A stretch of 46,622 bases of DNA from an uncultured Bacilli bacterium. Lineage in GTDB: Bacteria; Bacillota_I; Bacilli_A; RF39; UBA660. This document shows positions 24,536 to 33,285 of this stretch, piece after piece. Location: NCBI GenBank assembly GCA_934085675.1, contig CAKOHH010000009.1:1-46622 (forward strand), written 5' to 3'. A program made the position numbers and the translations under genes. Below the pieces are notes generated by a model that was given only the letters and a program-made list of their open reading frames with translations, ran no database searches and was not told the DNA's origin. How positions within the stretch are numbered: the stretch's first letter is position 1; each line of letters begins with the position of its first letter.

Positions 24536-25480
24536 ATGATTAAATTTGAAAAACCAGATTATAAAATTGCGGAATATCAAGATAGTAATCACTATGGTAA
24601 GTTTGTATTAGAACCCCTTGAAAGAGGTTTTGGTCATACAATTGGTACTGCTTTAAGAAGAGTTATGTTATCAAGTATGCCTGGATGTGCTATCAATACG
24701 ATTAAAATCGATGGCGTTTTACATGAATTCCAAAAAATTGATGGTGTTTATGAAGACGTAACAGCTATTGTATTAAACTTTAAAAGTGTTGTTTTAAAAA
24801 ATCATTCAGAAGAACCAAAAGTAATGCACCTTTCTGCAAATACTCCAGGACCTGTTACAGCAGGTATGATTGAGCATGATCAAGATATTGAAATTATTAA
24901 TCCTGACTTTGTTATTTGTAACTTAGTTGAAGGTGGTAAAATTGATGTTGAAATCACATGCAATAACGGAAAAGGTTATGTCGATTCTAAAGAAAATCAA
25001 AAACTTTATGCTGAAGATAAACCAGGTGTTATTGCTATCGACTCATTATATTCACCAGTAGAAAGAGTAAACTACGAAGTAGAAGGTGCTCGTGTTGGTC
25101 ATAATGAAAACTTCGATAAATTAATTATGGAAGTTGAAACAAATGGAAGTATTACTCCAGAAGAATCTATGGCTTTAGCTGGTAAAATTTTGATTGAACA
25201 TTTCAGTATTGTGGCTGATTTAAATGCCATTAGTGATGTTGCCGGTCTTATGAGTGAAAAGAAAGTTGATACAATTACTAAAACTTTAGAAACACCAATT
25301 GAAGAAATTGAATTCTCTGTACGTGCTTATAATTGCTTAAAAAGAGCAGGAATTCATACGGTTCAAGATTTAATCAACAAAAAAGAAGTAGAAGTTACAA
25401 AAATCCGTAACTTAGGCAAAAAATCTTTAAAAGAAGTATTAGACAAAGTTGAAGAAATGGGACTTAAGTTCCACGAATAA
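24536..25480 (+). CDS. rpoA: RNA polymerase subunit alpha
   Basis: 314 aa from the second ATG at 24536, 9 bases from AAAGG; the ATG at 24530 is too close to the ribosome binding site. This matches the usual Firmicutes length. The N-terminal dimerisation domain has 'LEPLERGFGHTIGTALRRVMLSSMPG'-type sequence; the linker is near residue 235. The C-terminal domain (about 245-312) has 'CLKRAGIHTVQDLI' and 'IRNLGKKSLKEV', which contact UP elements and activators. Confidence 0.98.
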   Translation: MIKFEKPDYKIAEYQDSNHYGKFVLEPLERGFGHTIGTALRRVMLSSMPGCAINTIKIDGVLHEFQKIDGVYEDVTAIVLNFKSVVLKNHSEEPKVMHLSANTPGPVTAGMIEHDQDIEIINPDFVICNLVEGGKIDVEITCNNGKGYVDSKENQKLYAEDKPGVIAIDSLYSPVERVNYEVEGARVGHNENFDKLIMEVETNGSITPEESMALAGKILIEHFSIVADLNAISDVAGLMSEKKVDTITKTLETPIEEIEFSVRAYNCLKRAGIHTVQDLINKKEVEVTKIRNLGKKSLKEVLDKVEEMGLKFHE

Positions 25481-25494
25481 GGAGGTAAAACGAA

Positions 25495-25836
25495 ATGGCT
25501 TATAGAAAATTAGGAAGAGAAACTCGTCAAAGAAGAAGTATTTTAGCAGGACTTTCTAAAACTGTTATCTTAGAAGGTAGTGTTATTACAACAGAAGCAA
25601 GAGCTAAAGAAGTTCGTAAATTTGTTGAAAAAGCGATTACTTATGGTAAAAGAGGAACATTAGTTTCTAGAAGAAAAGCTTTAGCTTTCTTCCATAATGA
25701 TAACGAAGTTGTTAGTAAAATCTTTAATGAACTAGCACCTAAATATCAAGACCGTAATGGTGGATATACTCGTATCATTAAAATCAAAGAACGTATTGGC
25801 GATGACGCTTTACAAGTTAAATTAGAATTAGTTTAA
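25495..25836 (+). CDS. rplQ: 50S ribosomal protein L17
   Basis: 113 aa. Starts 'MAYRKLGRETRQRRSILAGL' and ends 'YTRIIKIKERIGDDALQVKLELV'. Located at the tunnel exit side of the 50S subunit. RBS AAGGAGG. Last gene of the cluster; a terminator follows at once. Confidence 0.98.
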   Translation: MAYRKLGRETRQRRSILAGLSKTVILEGSVITTEARAKEVRKFVEKAITYGKRGTLVSRRKALAFFHNDNEVVSKIFNELAPKYQDRNGGYTRIIKIKERIGDDALQVKLELV

Positions 25837-25837
25837 G

Positions 25838-25865
25838 AATAGAGATACAAATTCTCTATTTTTTC
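25838..25865 (+). terminator. Terminator of the ribosomal cluster
   Basis: AATAGAGA (25838-25845) pairs perfectly with TCTCTATT (25853-25860), then T's. Confidence 0.85.
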
Positions 25866-25894
25866 TTGTCTTTATATTCTTTATTCGTTAGAAT
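25866..25894 (+). promoter_or_regulatory. Candidate promoter of the 25922 gene
   Basis: TTGTCT (25866-25871), 17-base spacer, TAGAAT (25889-25894). Confidence 0.55.
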
Positions 25895-25921
25895 ATAAAC
25901 TTATGAAAAAGGATGATACTT

Positions 25922-27103
25922 ATGAAAAAATATTTAAAAGAAAAAGGAAAACAAGTCCTTGAATGGGCAAATGTAAGAGAAGATTCTAATATGAATATGC
26001 AATTGCAAAAATTAGCAGAGGATTCTTTAAAAACAATGAATCATATAACGAAAACCATGAAAAATTATCATAAGCAACATAAGATTATGAATCGTTATGA
26101 AAGAGTTATGAGTACTATTCAAAAAATAAGAAATGCCTTTGATCGTGACTTAACAAGCCAATATACTCTTTATCCATTAAATGACATTTTTTTAGATTGT
26201 ATGAAAAAATATGGTTTATCTTCTTTAGAAGCCGGGGAAATAGTTTCTTATCTGTTACACCAAAATTATGAAATTGTCAAAACTAATAAATTTATTATTT
26301 CCAATTTTGAAACGGACAGAAAATATTATGAAATTTTTAATGTAAGTAATGATACAAATCGAATCTTTTTAAAAATGCTTATTTGTAAATTAAAAGGTCT
26401 TTCTTATAAAGATATGTTTGAAGTAACTGAAAACAAGAAAACTATTTTTGAAGAATATTATAAAAAAGTTACATCTTCTAAAGAACTTTATAAAAAGGTT
26501 TATGATAAACTATTTTCTATTATAAAAAATAATGTTTTATCTCAAAAAGATTTAGAGTCCATTAAAGTTTTATTAAGAATGGTTCATGTGGATGAAAATA
26601 TTATCAATGATTATCTAACTTATCTGAAAAGTTTAAGTAAAACAAATATAATTAGTCCTAAAAAAGTTATCAAAAAAGAGGAAGTAAAACCTTTATCCCA
26701 TAATGAGATAAGAAGAAGATTATCTAAATATTACGATATAGGTAAAGAAGAAGTTACCAAAGAATTTAACTATGCTCATTTTAAAGAAGTTCTAATCGCG
26801 TTAAAAGAACTTAATATGTTAGAAAAAAGAAATAATATTGTATTTAAAAAATTAAGTGAAAATCCTCTTTTAAATGATGATTATTTTGCTTATTTATATC
26901 AAAAACTTCAGTTTCAATATCCTAATAAAGAAGAACTAGATCTTATTAACGAATATTTAGAAGAAATAAAAAACTGTAATGTAGAAGATGCTTTATTTTG
27001 GCAAGATGAAATCAAAAAAATATTACTTTCTTTAAAAGGAGAATTAGATAAAAGTTTCAAATATGAAAATTTTGTTTTAAAAATGAAGAGTGAAAAGATG
27101 TAA
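25922..27103 (+). CDS. Hypothetical helical cytoplasmic protein
   Basis: 393 aa from the ATG at 25922, 9 bases after AAAAAGG; an in-frame ATG at 25913 overlaps that site. It is lysine-rich and mostly alpha-helical, without signal peptide or membrane segment, and no catalytic motif is recognised. The N-terminal 70 residues look like a coiled coil; the middle (about 240-260, 'IISPKKVIKKEEVKPLS') is a charged linker to a C-terminal helical part. It is monocistronic with its own promoter and terminator. No homologue is recognised. Confidence 0.7.
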   Translation: MKKYLKEKGKQVLEWANVREDSNMNMQLQKLAEDSLKTMNHITKTMKNYHKQHKIMNRYERVMSTIQKIRNAFDRDLTSQYTLYPLNDIFLDCMKKYGLSSLEAGEIVSYLLHQNYEIVKTNKFIISNFETDRKYYEIFNVSNDTNRIFLKMLICKLKGLSYKDMFEVTENKKTIFEEYYKKVTSSKELYKKVYDKLFSIIKNNVLSQKDLESIKVLLRMVHVDENIINDYLTYLKSLSKTNIISPKKVIKKEEVKPLSHNEIRRRLSKYYDIGKEEVTKEFNYAHFKEVLIALKELNMLEKRNNIVFKKLSENPLLNDDYFAYLYQKLQFQYPNKEELDLINEYLEEIKNCNVEDALFWQDEIKKILLSLKGELDKSFKYENFVLKMKSEKM

Positions 27104-27128
27104 AAATTTAAAACATCTTTTTTTTAAC
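27093..27128 (+). terminator. Terminator of the 25922 gene
   Basis: AAAAGATGT (27093-27101) pairs with ACATCTTTT (27113-27121), then T's. Nearly the same stem recurs at 30101-30134. Confidence 0.85.
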
Positions 27129-27183
27129 TGATTCTTATGATAATATGTAAGCATAGAAAGCTAAATAAAGGGTGAAAGTATTT

Positions 27184-28074
27184 ATGTTATTTTTAAAGAA
27201 AAATAAATTAATAATTATTGTTTTTACTGTGTTGTTACTTTTCACAGGTTATAACGTCTTAGAAACGGTAAATGAATTTAATAATATTTATCGTTCAGAA
27301 AATAAATTTTTAGATTTTTGCAGGGAAACACAAGATGAAGAATATAAAGAAGTATGTGATACGGCTTTAAATAAAAAACCTTTACATTTAGATTTTTTCT
27401 ATGCTTTTAGTAATATCATGATATTTGGTTATCGTAATGTCTTTGCTTTTATTAGTTTGATTTTTTTAATACCAGGTATTTATTATATTAGCAGAGTATT
27501 TAAAAATAATATATTGGTGAATATGTTAACACGTGAAAAATATAAAACGGCCATAAGAAAAATATTTACTAAGGCTTACTTAACAACTTTAATTTTTCCT
27601 ATTATTATTAGTTTAGTCTTTCTTTTTTGTTATTTTTATACGGGAGGATTTAATATCACTAATTCGGTTACTGGTACTGGTTGGAGTATAGAAACGTTGA
27701 GTCATCCTATAGCTTTCATATTCCTGTATCTTATCAATATTTTAATTTGTGGTATGCTCTATGTAAGTGTTGGTTTATGTATTGCGAGAAAATATCATAA
27801 TTATTTTGTTTCTTTAATTCTTTCTTATTTATCTGTTTTAGGTATAGAACTTTTTCTAGAAATTATTGTTGGAGCATTTATCATGTCTTATGTTTTCCAT
27901 ACAGGTTACTCTGTGTTAATTTCCATAATGAATCCTCTTTCTTTTACAGATAGTAGTGGAATGTTGGGTATGATGATATGTCCTAGTATTTTTCTTTGCT
28001 TATCAGCCATTTTATTATACTTCTTATATAGAGATAAAGAAAAATTAATCATAGATTGTGAAAAAAATAATTAG
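27184..28074 (+). CDS. ABC exporter membrane subunit (ABC-2-like)
   Basis: 296 aa from the ATG at 27184 after AAAGGGTGA; the in-frame GTG at 27172 lies within that site. About six membrane helices, with a large outer loop after the first (about residues 25-70) that holds two Cys. This layout matches ABC-2-type permeases of the bacitracin or lantibiotic-immunity kind, but the family is not certain. First of four genes in an apparent operon (perm-ATPase-perm-perm). No peptidase or precursor gene is present, so self-protection or lipid/peptide export is only a guess. Confidence 0.65.
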   Translation: MLFLKKNKLIIIVFTVLLLFTGYNVLETVNEFNNIYRSENKFLDFCRETQDEEYKEVCDTALNKKPLHLDFFYAFSNIMIFGYRNVFAFISLIFLIPGIYYISRVFKNNILVNMLTREKYKTAIRKIFTKAYLTTLIFPIIISLVFLFCYFYTGGFNITNSVTGTGWSIETLSHPIAFIFLYLINILICGMLYVSVGLCIARKYHNYFVSLILSYLSVLGIELFLEIIVGAFIMSYVFHTGYSVLISIMNPLSFTDSSGMLGMMICPSIFLCLSAILLYFLYRDKEKLIIDCEKNN

Positions 28075-28090
28075 GAAAAGAGGAAAAATT

Positions 28091-28726
28091 ATGACAATAG
28101 AATTTAAAAATGTAACTAAGAAATTTAAGGATATTATTATTTTAAATAACATAAATTTAACTTTTGAAAGTGGTAACATTTATGGTTTATTTGGGCGTAA
28201 TGGATCGGGAAAAAGTGTTTTTTTAAAACTTTTATGTGGTTTTTATACCCCTAGTGAAGGAGAGATTCTTTATAACGGTGAAAATTTAAATAAAAAATTA
28301 GAGTTTCCTCCTAATACACGAGCCTTAATTGAGAAACCTAACTTTTTTCCAGATTTAACAGGCTTTGAAAATTTAAAATTTTTAGCTGAAATTCAAAATA
28401 AAATTACCGATAAAGAAATTAATGATATATTAGAATTTCTAGGTTTAGAAAAAGATAAAAATAAAAAATATAGTAAGTATTCTTTAGGTATGAAGCAAAA
28501 ACTTGGCATTGCTCAAGTTCTTATGGAAAATCCTGATGTCATTGTTTTAGATGAACCCTTTAATGGTGTTGAAAATGTAACTGTTTTAAAAATAATAGAT
28601 TATTTAAAAGAGGAAGCTAAAAAAGGAAAATTAATATTTATTAGTACGCATATTATGGAAGATTTAGAAAAATTAACAGATAAAATATATTATTTTGACG
28701 ATGGTGCCATTAATGAAAAAAAGTAA
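28091..28726 (+). CDS. ABC transporter ATP-binding protein
   Basis: 211 aa from the ATG at 28091 after AAGAGGA; an in-frame ATG at 28058 lies within the previous gene. Complete nucleotide-binding domain: Walker A GRNGSGKS (35-42), signature 'YSLGMKQ' (130-136), Walker B 'VIVLDEPFNG' and the switch His in 'STHIME'. Its short length (no C-terminal extension) and 'NVTKKFKDIIILNNI' start fit the BcrA/CcmA-type exporter group. Energises the permeases on either side. Confidence 0.93.
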   Translation: MTIEFKNVTKKFKDIIILNNINLTFESGNIYGLFGRNGSGKSVFLKLLCGFYTPSEGEILYNGENLNKKLEFPPNTRALIEKPNFFPDLTGFENLKFLAEIQNKITDKEINDILEFLGLEKDKNKKYSKYSLGMKQKLGIAQVLMENPDVIVLDEPFNGVENVTVLKIIDYLKEEAKKGKLIFISTHIMEDLEKLTDKIYYFDDGAINEKK

Positions 28727-29459
28727 GTTAAGTTTTGTTTCAAATAACTTAAAAAAAGAACAAGATTTCTTTCTGTTTTTTATCATTTTAGTTGGTGTTT
28801 TGATACCTACTATATCAGGAAGTGAAAATTATAATTTTTGGGTAAGACTGGACACTATTTTAAAAAATACTTATTTTCAGTTTCTTTTATTCATAGCTAT
28901 TTCTTTAAATACTTTTTGGACAACTTCTGAATATTTGAAAAATAAAGAAATTATTATTCGGTTTAAAAATTATAAAAAGGTAATTGAAGTTTTATGTCAA
29001 AAACTTATTATTTCGACATTTTACTTATTGTTAACAGGATTTGTTCTTGCAATTTCTGGGGCTTGGGTATTTTCTTTAGGGGACACGCAAATGACTATAA
29101 TTGAAAATTATCAAATAAATCTTTCAACATATATTATTTTCTTTATTATTAGAATGATTATTATAGCTATTTTCATGAATTTAATTGTTCTTTTAATAAG
29201 CATGAAATTTGAAAAATTAGGTTTTCTAGGTTGTGCTTTTGTCAATGCTTTGTTATTATTTTTGCCTATTCCAAGTGATACTTTTATTTCGAGATTTTAT
29301 GAACTTATTATTCTTCCTCATGCCTATTTTATGAATATTTCTTATTCATCTTTTGGCTTAGAAGTTATTTGTTCTTTTATAGAAATCGTTTTTCTCATTT
29401 TAACGTATAAACTTCTTTTTTTCCTTTTCACCAAAAAGGCTAAAGGAGTGGATTTATGA
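28713..29459 (+). CDS. ABC exporter membrane subunit
   Basis: 248 aa from the ATG at 28713, which overlaps the end of the ATPase by 14 bases and has only a weak GATGGTG before it, so translational coupling is likely. About six membrane helices spanning residues 20-240. It carries no recognisable motif beyond ABC-2 permease topology. Its stop overlaps the next start (ATGA at 29456-29459). Confidence 0.65.
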   Translation: MKKSKLSFVSNNLKKEQDFFLFFIILVGVLIPTISGSENYNFWVRLDTILKNTYFQFLLFIAISLNTFWTTSEYLKNKEIIIRFKNYKKVIEVLCQKLIISTFYLLLTGFVLAISGAWVFSLGDTQMTIIENYQINLSTYIIFFIIRMIIIAIFMNLIVLLISMKFEKLGFLGCAFVNALLLFLPIPSDTFISRFYELIILPHAYFMNISYSSFGLEVICSFIEIVFLILTYKLLFFLFTKKAKGVDL

Positions 29460-30094
29460 TAAAGTTAGAATGGGAAATGATAAAAGATGTTTTTAAAAAA
29501 AATAAAATCTGGTTAACCATATATTTAATGTTTATTTTTATAGAAACTTTACTCACTATATTAAGACCTACCATGATACCAGTTACTGCTTCTGATTTTC
29601 TTTCTTTAATAGGACATCCTCTTTATTATGATTATAATACGACAACTATTTTATTAAAAATATTTCAAGTCTGTTTAATCATATACTATGTTTATCAAAT
29701 AAATTCTTATGAGTATCAATATTCCTTAGAATCTTTTTTACTAAGATTAGATGAGAAAAAATGGATTAAAATTAAATTATTATTTTTAATTATTCTTTTT
29801 GGAACCTTAAAATTTATTTTTATTACATTTTTATATTTATTTTTTTCAAACTATTTTGAATTACAGTTTTCTTACTATTTATACTCTATAATTTATGATT
29901 TAAATATTGTTTTATTAACAGTAACAACAACCAATTTTTTAGTTAATTCTAAAATATGGTTTCTTATGCTTTTGGTTATGATTGTTGCTTACTTAAACTT
30001 ATTTTTCTTCAATGTTTATGTCACTTTAGGAATGATAATTGTTCAATTGTTAGTTAATTTATATTTTTTTAGATTTAAAAAGATTTTAAAATAG
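29456..30094 (+). CDS. ABC exporter membrane subunit
   Basis: 212 aa, overlapping the previous gene by 4 bases; RBS AAAGGAG within that gene. About six membrane helices. It begins with the amphipathic 'MIKLEWEMIKDVFKKNKIW' segment typical of ABC-2 half-permeases. Last gene of the four-gene operon. With the 248-aa subunit it may form a heterodimer, leaving the 296-aa protein as an additional partner. Confidence 0.65.
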   Translation: MIKLEWEMIKDVFKKNKIWLTIYLMFIFIETLLTILRPTMIPVTASDFLSLIGHPLYYDYNTTTILLKIFQVCLIIYYVYQINSYEYQYSLESFLLRLDEKKWIKIKLLFLIILFGTLKFIFITFLYLFFSNYFELQFSYYLYSIIYDLNIVLLTVTTTNFLVNSKIWFLMLLVMIVAYLNLFFFNVYVTLGMIIVQLLVNLYFFRFKKILK

Positions 30095-30100
30095 CAAATC

Positions 30101-30134
30101 AAAGATGTAAAAGGCTTTAAACATCTTTTTTTTC
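30101..30134 (+). terminator. Terminator of the ABC operon
   Basis: AAAGATGT (30101-30108) pairs with ACATCTTT (30121-30128), then T's. The stem is nearly identical to the terminator just before this operon. Confidence 0.85.
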
Positions 30135-30135
30135 A

Positions 30136-30144
30136 TGTTAAAAT
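30136..30144 (+). promoter_or_regulatory. Extended -10 promoter of trpS
   Basis: TGT followed by TAAAAT (30139-30144); the -35 is poor. Confidence 0.4.
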
Positions 30145-30167
30145 AAACAAAAGAGAAGAGGAAGTTT

Positions 30168-31181
30168 ATGCAAAAGAAAACAATTCTAACCGGTATTCGT
30201 CCAACTGGTAATTTACACTTTGGACATTTATTTGGAGCGGCTCAAAATTGGTTAAAATTACAGGAAGAATATGAATTTTTCTTGGAAATTGCCGATGTTC
30301 AAGCTTTAACCGATAATTTTAATAATCCGAGTAAAGTTCGCAAAAATGTTTTGGAATTAACAAGTGATTTATTATCCATTGGTATTGATCCAGAAAAAGT
30401 TCATTTATATATTCAATCAGATATTCCTGAAATAGCTGAATTAACGGTTTATTACTCAAATTTAGTAACAATGGCTAGGTTATATCGTAACCCAACTGTT
30501 AAAACAGAAATTGCCCAAAAAAAGGCTTTATTTGGCCAAAATGGAGAAGGCGTTACTTATGGCTTTGTTGGTTATCCTGTAAGTCAAGCCGCTGATATCA
30601 CTGCGTTTAAAGGAGGTCTTATTCCCGTTGGTGAAGATCAATTGCCTCTTATTGAACAGTGTAGAGAAATTGTTCGTAAGTTTAATCACATTTATGGTGA
30701 AACTTTATTAGAACCAGAACCAATGCTTTCTAAAACTCCACGTATTAAAGGTTTAGATGGCAATGAAAAAATGGGTAAAAGTTTAGGTAATGCTCTTTAT
30801 TTAGTAGATGATGAAGACACCATTTCTAAAAAGATTATGGGAGCCTTAACAGATACGAATAAGGTGAAAAAAGATGATCCAGCTGACCCTGAAAAATGTA
30901 TGGTTTACTATTACCATAAATTAATTCAAAATGAAAATTTAGAAACGGTTCATGATGAGTGTCAAAAAGGTGCTCGGGGATGTGTTAATTGTAAAAAAGA
31001 ACTTATTCAAAAAATGAATGAATTTTTAGCCCCAATTAGGGAAAGAAAAAGATATTATAAAGAACATCCAGAAGAAGTTGAAAAGATTTTAAAAGACGGT
31101 ACAAAAGTCGCTAAAAAACGTGCTGAAGAAACAATGAAAGATGTAAAAAAAGCTATGCAAATTGATTATTTTGAAAAATAA
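30168..31181 (+). CDS. trpS: Tryptophanyl-tRNA synthetase
   Basis: 337 aa, class I, charges tRNA-Trp. The HIGH-type motif is HFGH (residues 17-20) in 'GIRPTGNLHFGHLFGAAQNW', and KMGKS stands at 201-205. An insertion with three Cys ('CQKGARGCVNCKK') near residue 265-285 resembles a metal site found in some bacterial TrpRS. RBS AGAGGAAG. No T-box precedes it, unlike lysS. It is transcribed toward the MATE gene, whose leader terminator is the first one downstream. Confidence 0.97.
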   Translation: MQKKTILTGIRPTGNLHFGHLFGAAQNWLKLQEEYEFFLEIADVQALTDNFNNPSKVRKNVLELTSDLLSIGIDPEKVHLYIQSDIPEIAELTVYYSNLVTMARLYRNPTVKTEIAQKKALFGQNGEGVTYGFVGYPVSQAADITAFKGGLIPVGEDQLPLIEQCREIVRKFNHIYGETLLEPEPMLSKTPRIKGLDGNEKMGKSLGNALYLVDDEDTISKKIMGALTDTNKVKKDDPADPEKCMVYYYHKLIQNENLETVHDECQKGARGCVNCKKELIQKMNEFLAPIRERKRYYKEHPEEVEKILKDGTKVAKKRAEETMKDVKKAMQIDYFEK

Positions 31182-31190
31182 AATTTTTGC

Positions 31191-31219
31191 TTACACAAAA
31201 AAAATATTTGTGCTATACT
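31191..31219 (+). promoter_or_regulatory. Promoter of the MATE-kinase gene
   Basis: TTACAC (31191-31196), 17-base spacer, TATACT (31214-31219) with an extended TGC. Confidence 0.65.
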
Positions 31220-31237
31220 AACTTAGTCGTGCAGCGA

Positions 31238-31275
31238 AAAAGCATAAGTCCAGACAAATTGACTATGCTTTTTTT
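31238..31275 (+). terminator. Leader terminator/attenuator before the MATE-kinase gene
   Basis: AAGCATAAGTC (31240-31250) pairs with GACTATGCTT (31261-31270) with one bulged base, then T's to 31275. It lies between the promoter and the ribosome binding site, so it must be read through for expression. Confidence 0.75.
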
Positions 31276-31296
31276 ATGTTTGGAAAGGGTGAGTTT

Positions 31297-33258
31297 ATGA
31301 ATAAAAAATTAGATGTTGCAAACGACAATATCAATAAGCTTTTGTTAGCATTTTCTATACCATGTGTTATAAGTATGCTTATTAATGCTTTTTATAATAT
31401 TATTGACCAAATTTTTATTGGTAAAGGGGTAGGAACGATTGGTAATGCCGCGACCAATGTTATTTTTCCTATTGTTATTATTTGCAATGCCATTGCTTCT
31501 TTAATTGGTAATGGTTGTGCGGCTAATTTAAGTTTAAAACTAGGAGAAAGTAAAAATGAAGAAGCTTCAAAAAGTGTTGGAAGTTCTATTACTTTATTGT
31601 TTATTTTTTCAATTGTTTTAGCTATTTTAGGTGAATTATTTTTACCTAAACTTGTTTATTTATTTGGATGTACGCCTACGGTTTATGATTCGGCGATTAG
31701 TTATGGAAGAATTATTTTATATGGAGTACCTTTCGTTATTATTTATACAGGTTTATCTTCTATTATTAGAGCGGATAATAATCCAAAATATTCTATGATA
31801 TGTTTAGTGACAGGGGCTTTAATTAACTGTGTTTTAGATCCAATCTTTATATTTGGTTTTAAAATGGGGGTTTCAGGCGGGGCTCTTGCTACTATCATTG
31901 GTCAGGCTGTTTCTTTCTTAATCGCGTGCCTTTATATTCCCAAAATAAAATCTGTTAAATTAAAGAAAGAAGATTTTAAACTTAACAAAGATGTTTTAAA
32001 AACACTTGGTCTTGGTCTATCTAGTTTTATTACCCAAATGACAGTCTTAGCCTTATTTGTGGTTATGAATAATTTAATGACAAAATATGGGGCTAGTACT
32101 AAGTTTGGTAGTGATATCCCGTTATCTGTTTATGGTGTTATGTCAAAAATAAACAGTGTTTATGTTAACTCAATCTTAGGAATATCTATTGGGGCTCAAC
32201 CTATTTTAGGCTTTAACTATGGGGCTGGAAATTATAAAAGAGTTAAAGAAACCCTTCGTAAGGTTATGTTAATTGGTCTTTGCATTGGTATCTTCTTTAA
32301 TATTATTTTCTATTTCTTTCCAAGTCAAATTGTTTCTATCTTTATTAGTTTTAGTGATGAAAGTTATGATTTGTTTATGGAATTTGCCGTTTTATTTTCA
32401 AGAACTTTCTTTCTTGTTTGTGTTTTAAACTTCTTTGAAATGTCAACCAGCATTGTTATCCAATCTCTTGGTAACGTTAAAAAGGCTACTTTAGTTTCTT
32501 TTACAAGACAAATTATTCTTTTTATTCCTCTTGCTTTTTACTTAACCCATAAAATGGGCTTAAATGGTGCTTTATATGCTGCGCCTATCGCAGATGGCAT
32601 TTGCTTTTTTGTCGTCTTATTTGTTTTCTTTAGTGAATATCGTAAGTTGGATAAAAAAGAAGAACAACTAACAGATGAATTTGAAGAAAAAGAATATAAT
32701 AAAAATGTAGATAAAGTTATTACTATTGGTCGGGAATATGGTTCTGGTGGACGTTATGTGGGAGAACTTCTAGCCAAAGAATTAGGCATTCCTTTTTATG
32801 ATAAAGAGATTATCTTTTTAACTGCTAAAAAATCTGGCTATGCAGAATCATTTATTGCCAAATATGAAGAAAGTAAAAATTTATTTTATGAACAAGATAA
32901 TGATATTTTTGTAGCGGAAACAAAAGTTATTAAAGAAATTAGTAAAACACCATGTGTTATTGTTGGTAGATGTGCAGATAGCATTTTAGAAAAACAAAAA
33001 AATGTTTTAAAAGTATTTTTATATAGTGATGAAAAAAGTAAACTAAAACGTATTCATAAATATTATCATGAAGAAAATGCTGAAAAAATCCTTAAGAAAA
33101 AGGATAAAGAAAGAGCTAAACATTATAAATATTACACAGGAAAAGATTGGAAGGATTATTCGCATTATGATATTGCATTAAATGTGGATAAGTTTGGTAT
33201 TCAAAATGCTGTGGAAACAATCAAAAACATTGTTTTAAACAATAACAGTAAAAATTAA
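31297..33258 (+). CDS. MATE-family efflux transporter fused to a cytidylate-kinase-like domain
   Basis: 653 aa from the ATG at 31297 after GGAAAGGGTGAG; an in-frame ATG at 31276 sits in the attenuator T-run. Residues 1-455 form a twelve-helix MATE transporter ('ISMLINAFYNIIDQIFIG', 'ILGFNYGAGNYKRVKE'), which normally expels drugs or metabolites using ion gradients. A charged linker leads to residues 472-653, a P-loop domain of the cytidylate-kinase-like (Cytidylate_kin2) family: 'VITIGREYGSGGRYVGELLA' at about 474-493, 'CVIVGRCAD', and a basic lid-like segment 'RAKHYKYYTG'. The reading frame is continuous, so this is one polypeptide. The soluble domain would be cytoplasmic. Its nucleotide substrate is unknown. 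Confidence 0.9.
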   Translation: MNKKLDVANDNINKLLLAFSIPCVISMLINAFYNIIDQIFIGKGVGTIGNAATNVIFPIVIICNAIASLIGNGCAANLSLKLGESKNEEASKSVGSSITLLFIFSIVLAILGELFLPKLVYLFGCTPTVYDSAISYGRIILYGVPFVIIYTGLSSIIRADNNPKYSMICLVTGALINCVLDPIFIFGFKMGVSGGALATIIGQAVSFLIACLYIPKIKSVKLKKEDFKLNKDVLKTLGLGLSSFITQMTVLALFVVMNNLMTKYGASTKFGSDIPLSVYGVMSKINSVYVNSILGISIGAQPILGFNYGAGNYKRVKETLRKVMLIGLCIGIFFNIIFYFFPSQIVSIFISFSDESYDLFMEFAVLFSRTFFLVCVLNFFEMSTSIVIQSLGNVKKATLVSFTRQIILFIPLAFYLTHKMGLNGALYAAPIADGICFFVVLFVFFSEYRKLDKKEEQLTDEFEEKEYNKNVDKVITIGREYGSGGRYVGELLAKELGIPFYDKEIIFLTAKKSGYAESFIAKYEESKNLFYEQDNDIFVAETKVIKEISKTPCVIVGRCADSILEKQKNVLKVFLYSDEKSKLKRIHKYYHEENAEKILKKKDKERAKHYKYYTGKDWKDYSHYDIALNVDKFGIQNAVETIKNIVLNNNSKN

Positions 33259-33281
33259 AAAAGGTCGTAAGGCCTTTTTTT
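33257..33281 (+). terminator. Terminator of the MATE-kinase gene
   Basis: AAAAAAGG (33257-33264) pairs with CCTTTTTT, then T. A-rich on the other strand, so it may also serve the converging 33286 gene. Confidence 0.8.
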
Positions 33282-33285
33282 GATA

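Noticed and set aside
31229..31300. 24-codon GTG leader ORF overlapping the MATE-kinase start (ATGA)
   Set aside because: It would begin about 3 bases after the predicted transcript start with no ribosome binding site, and its sequence is explained by the terminator hairpin.
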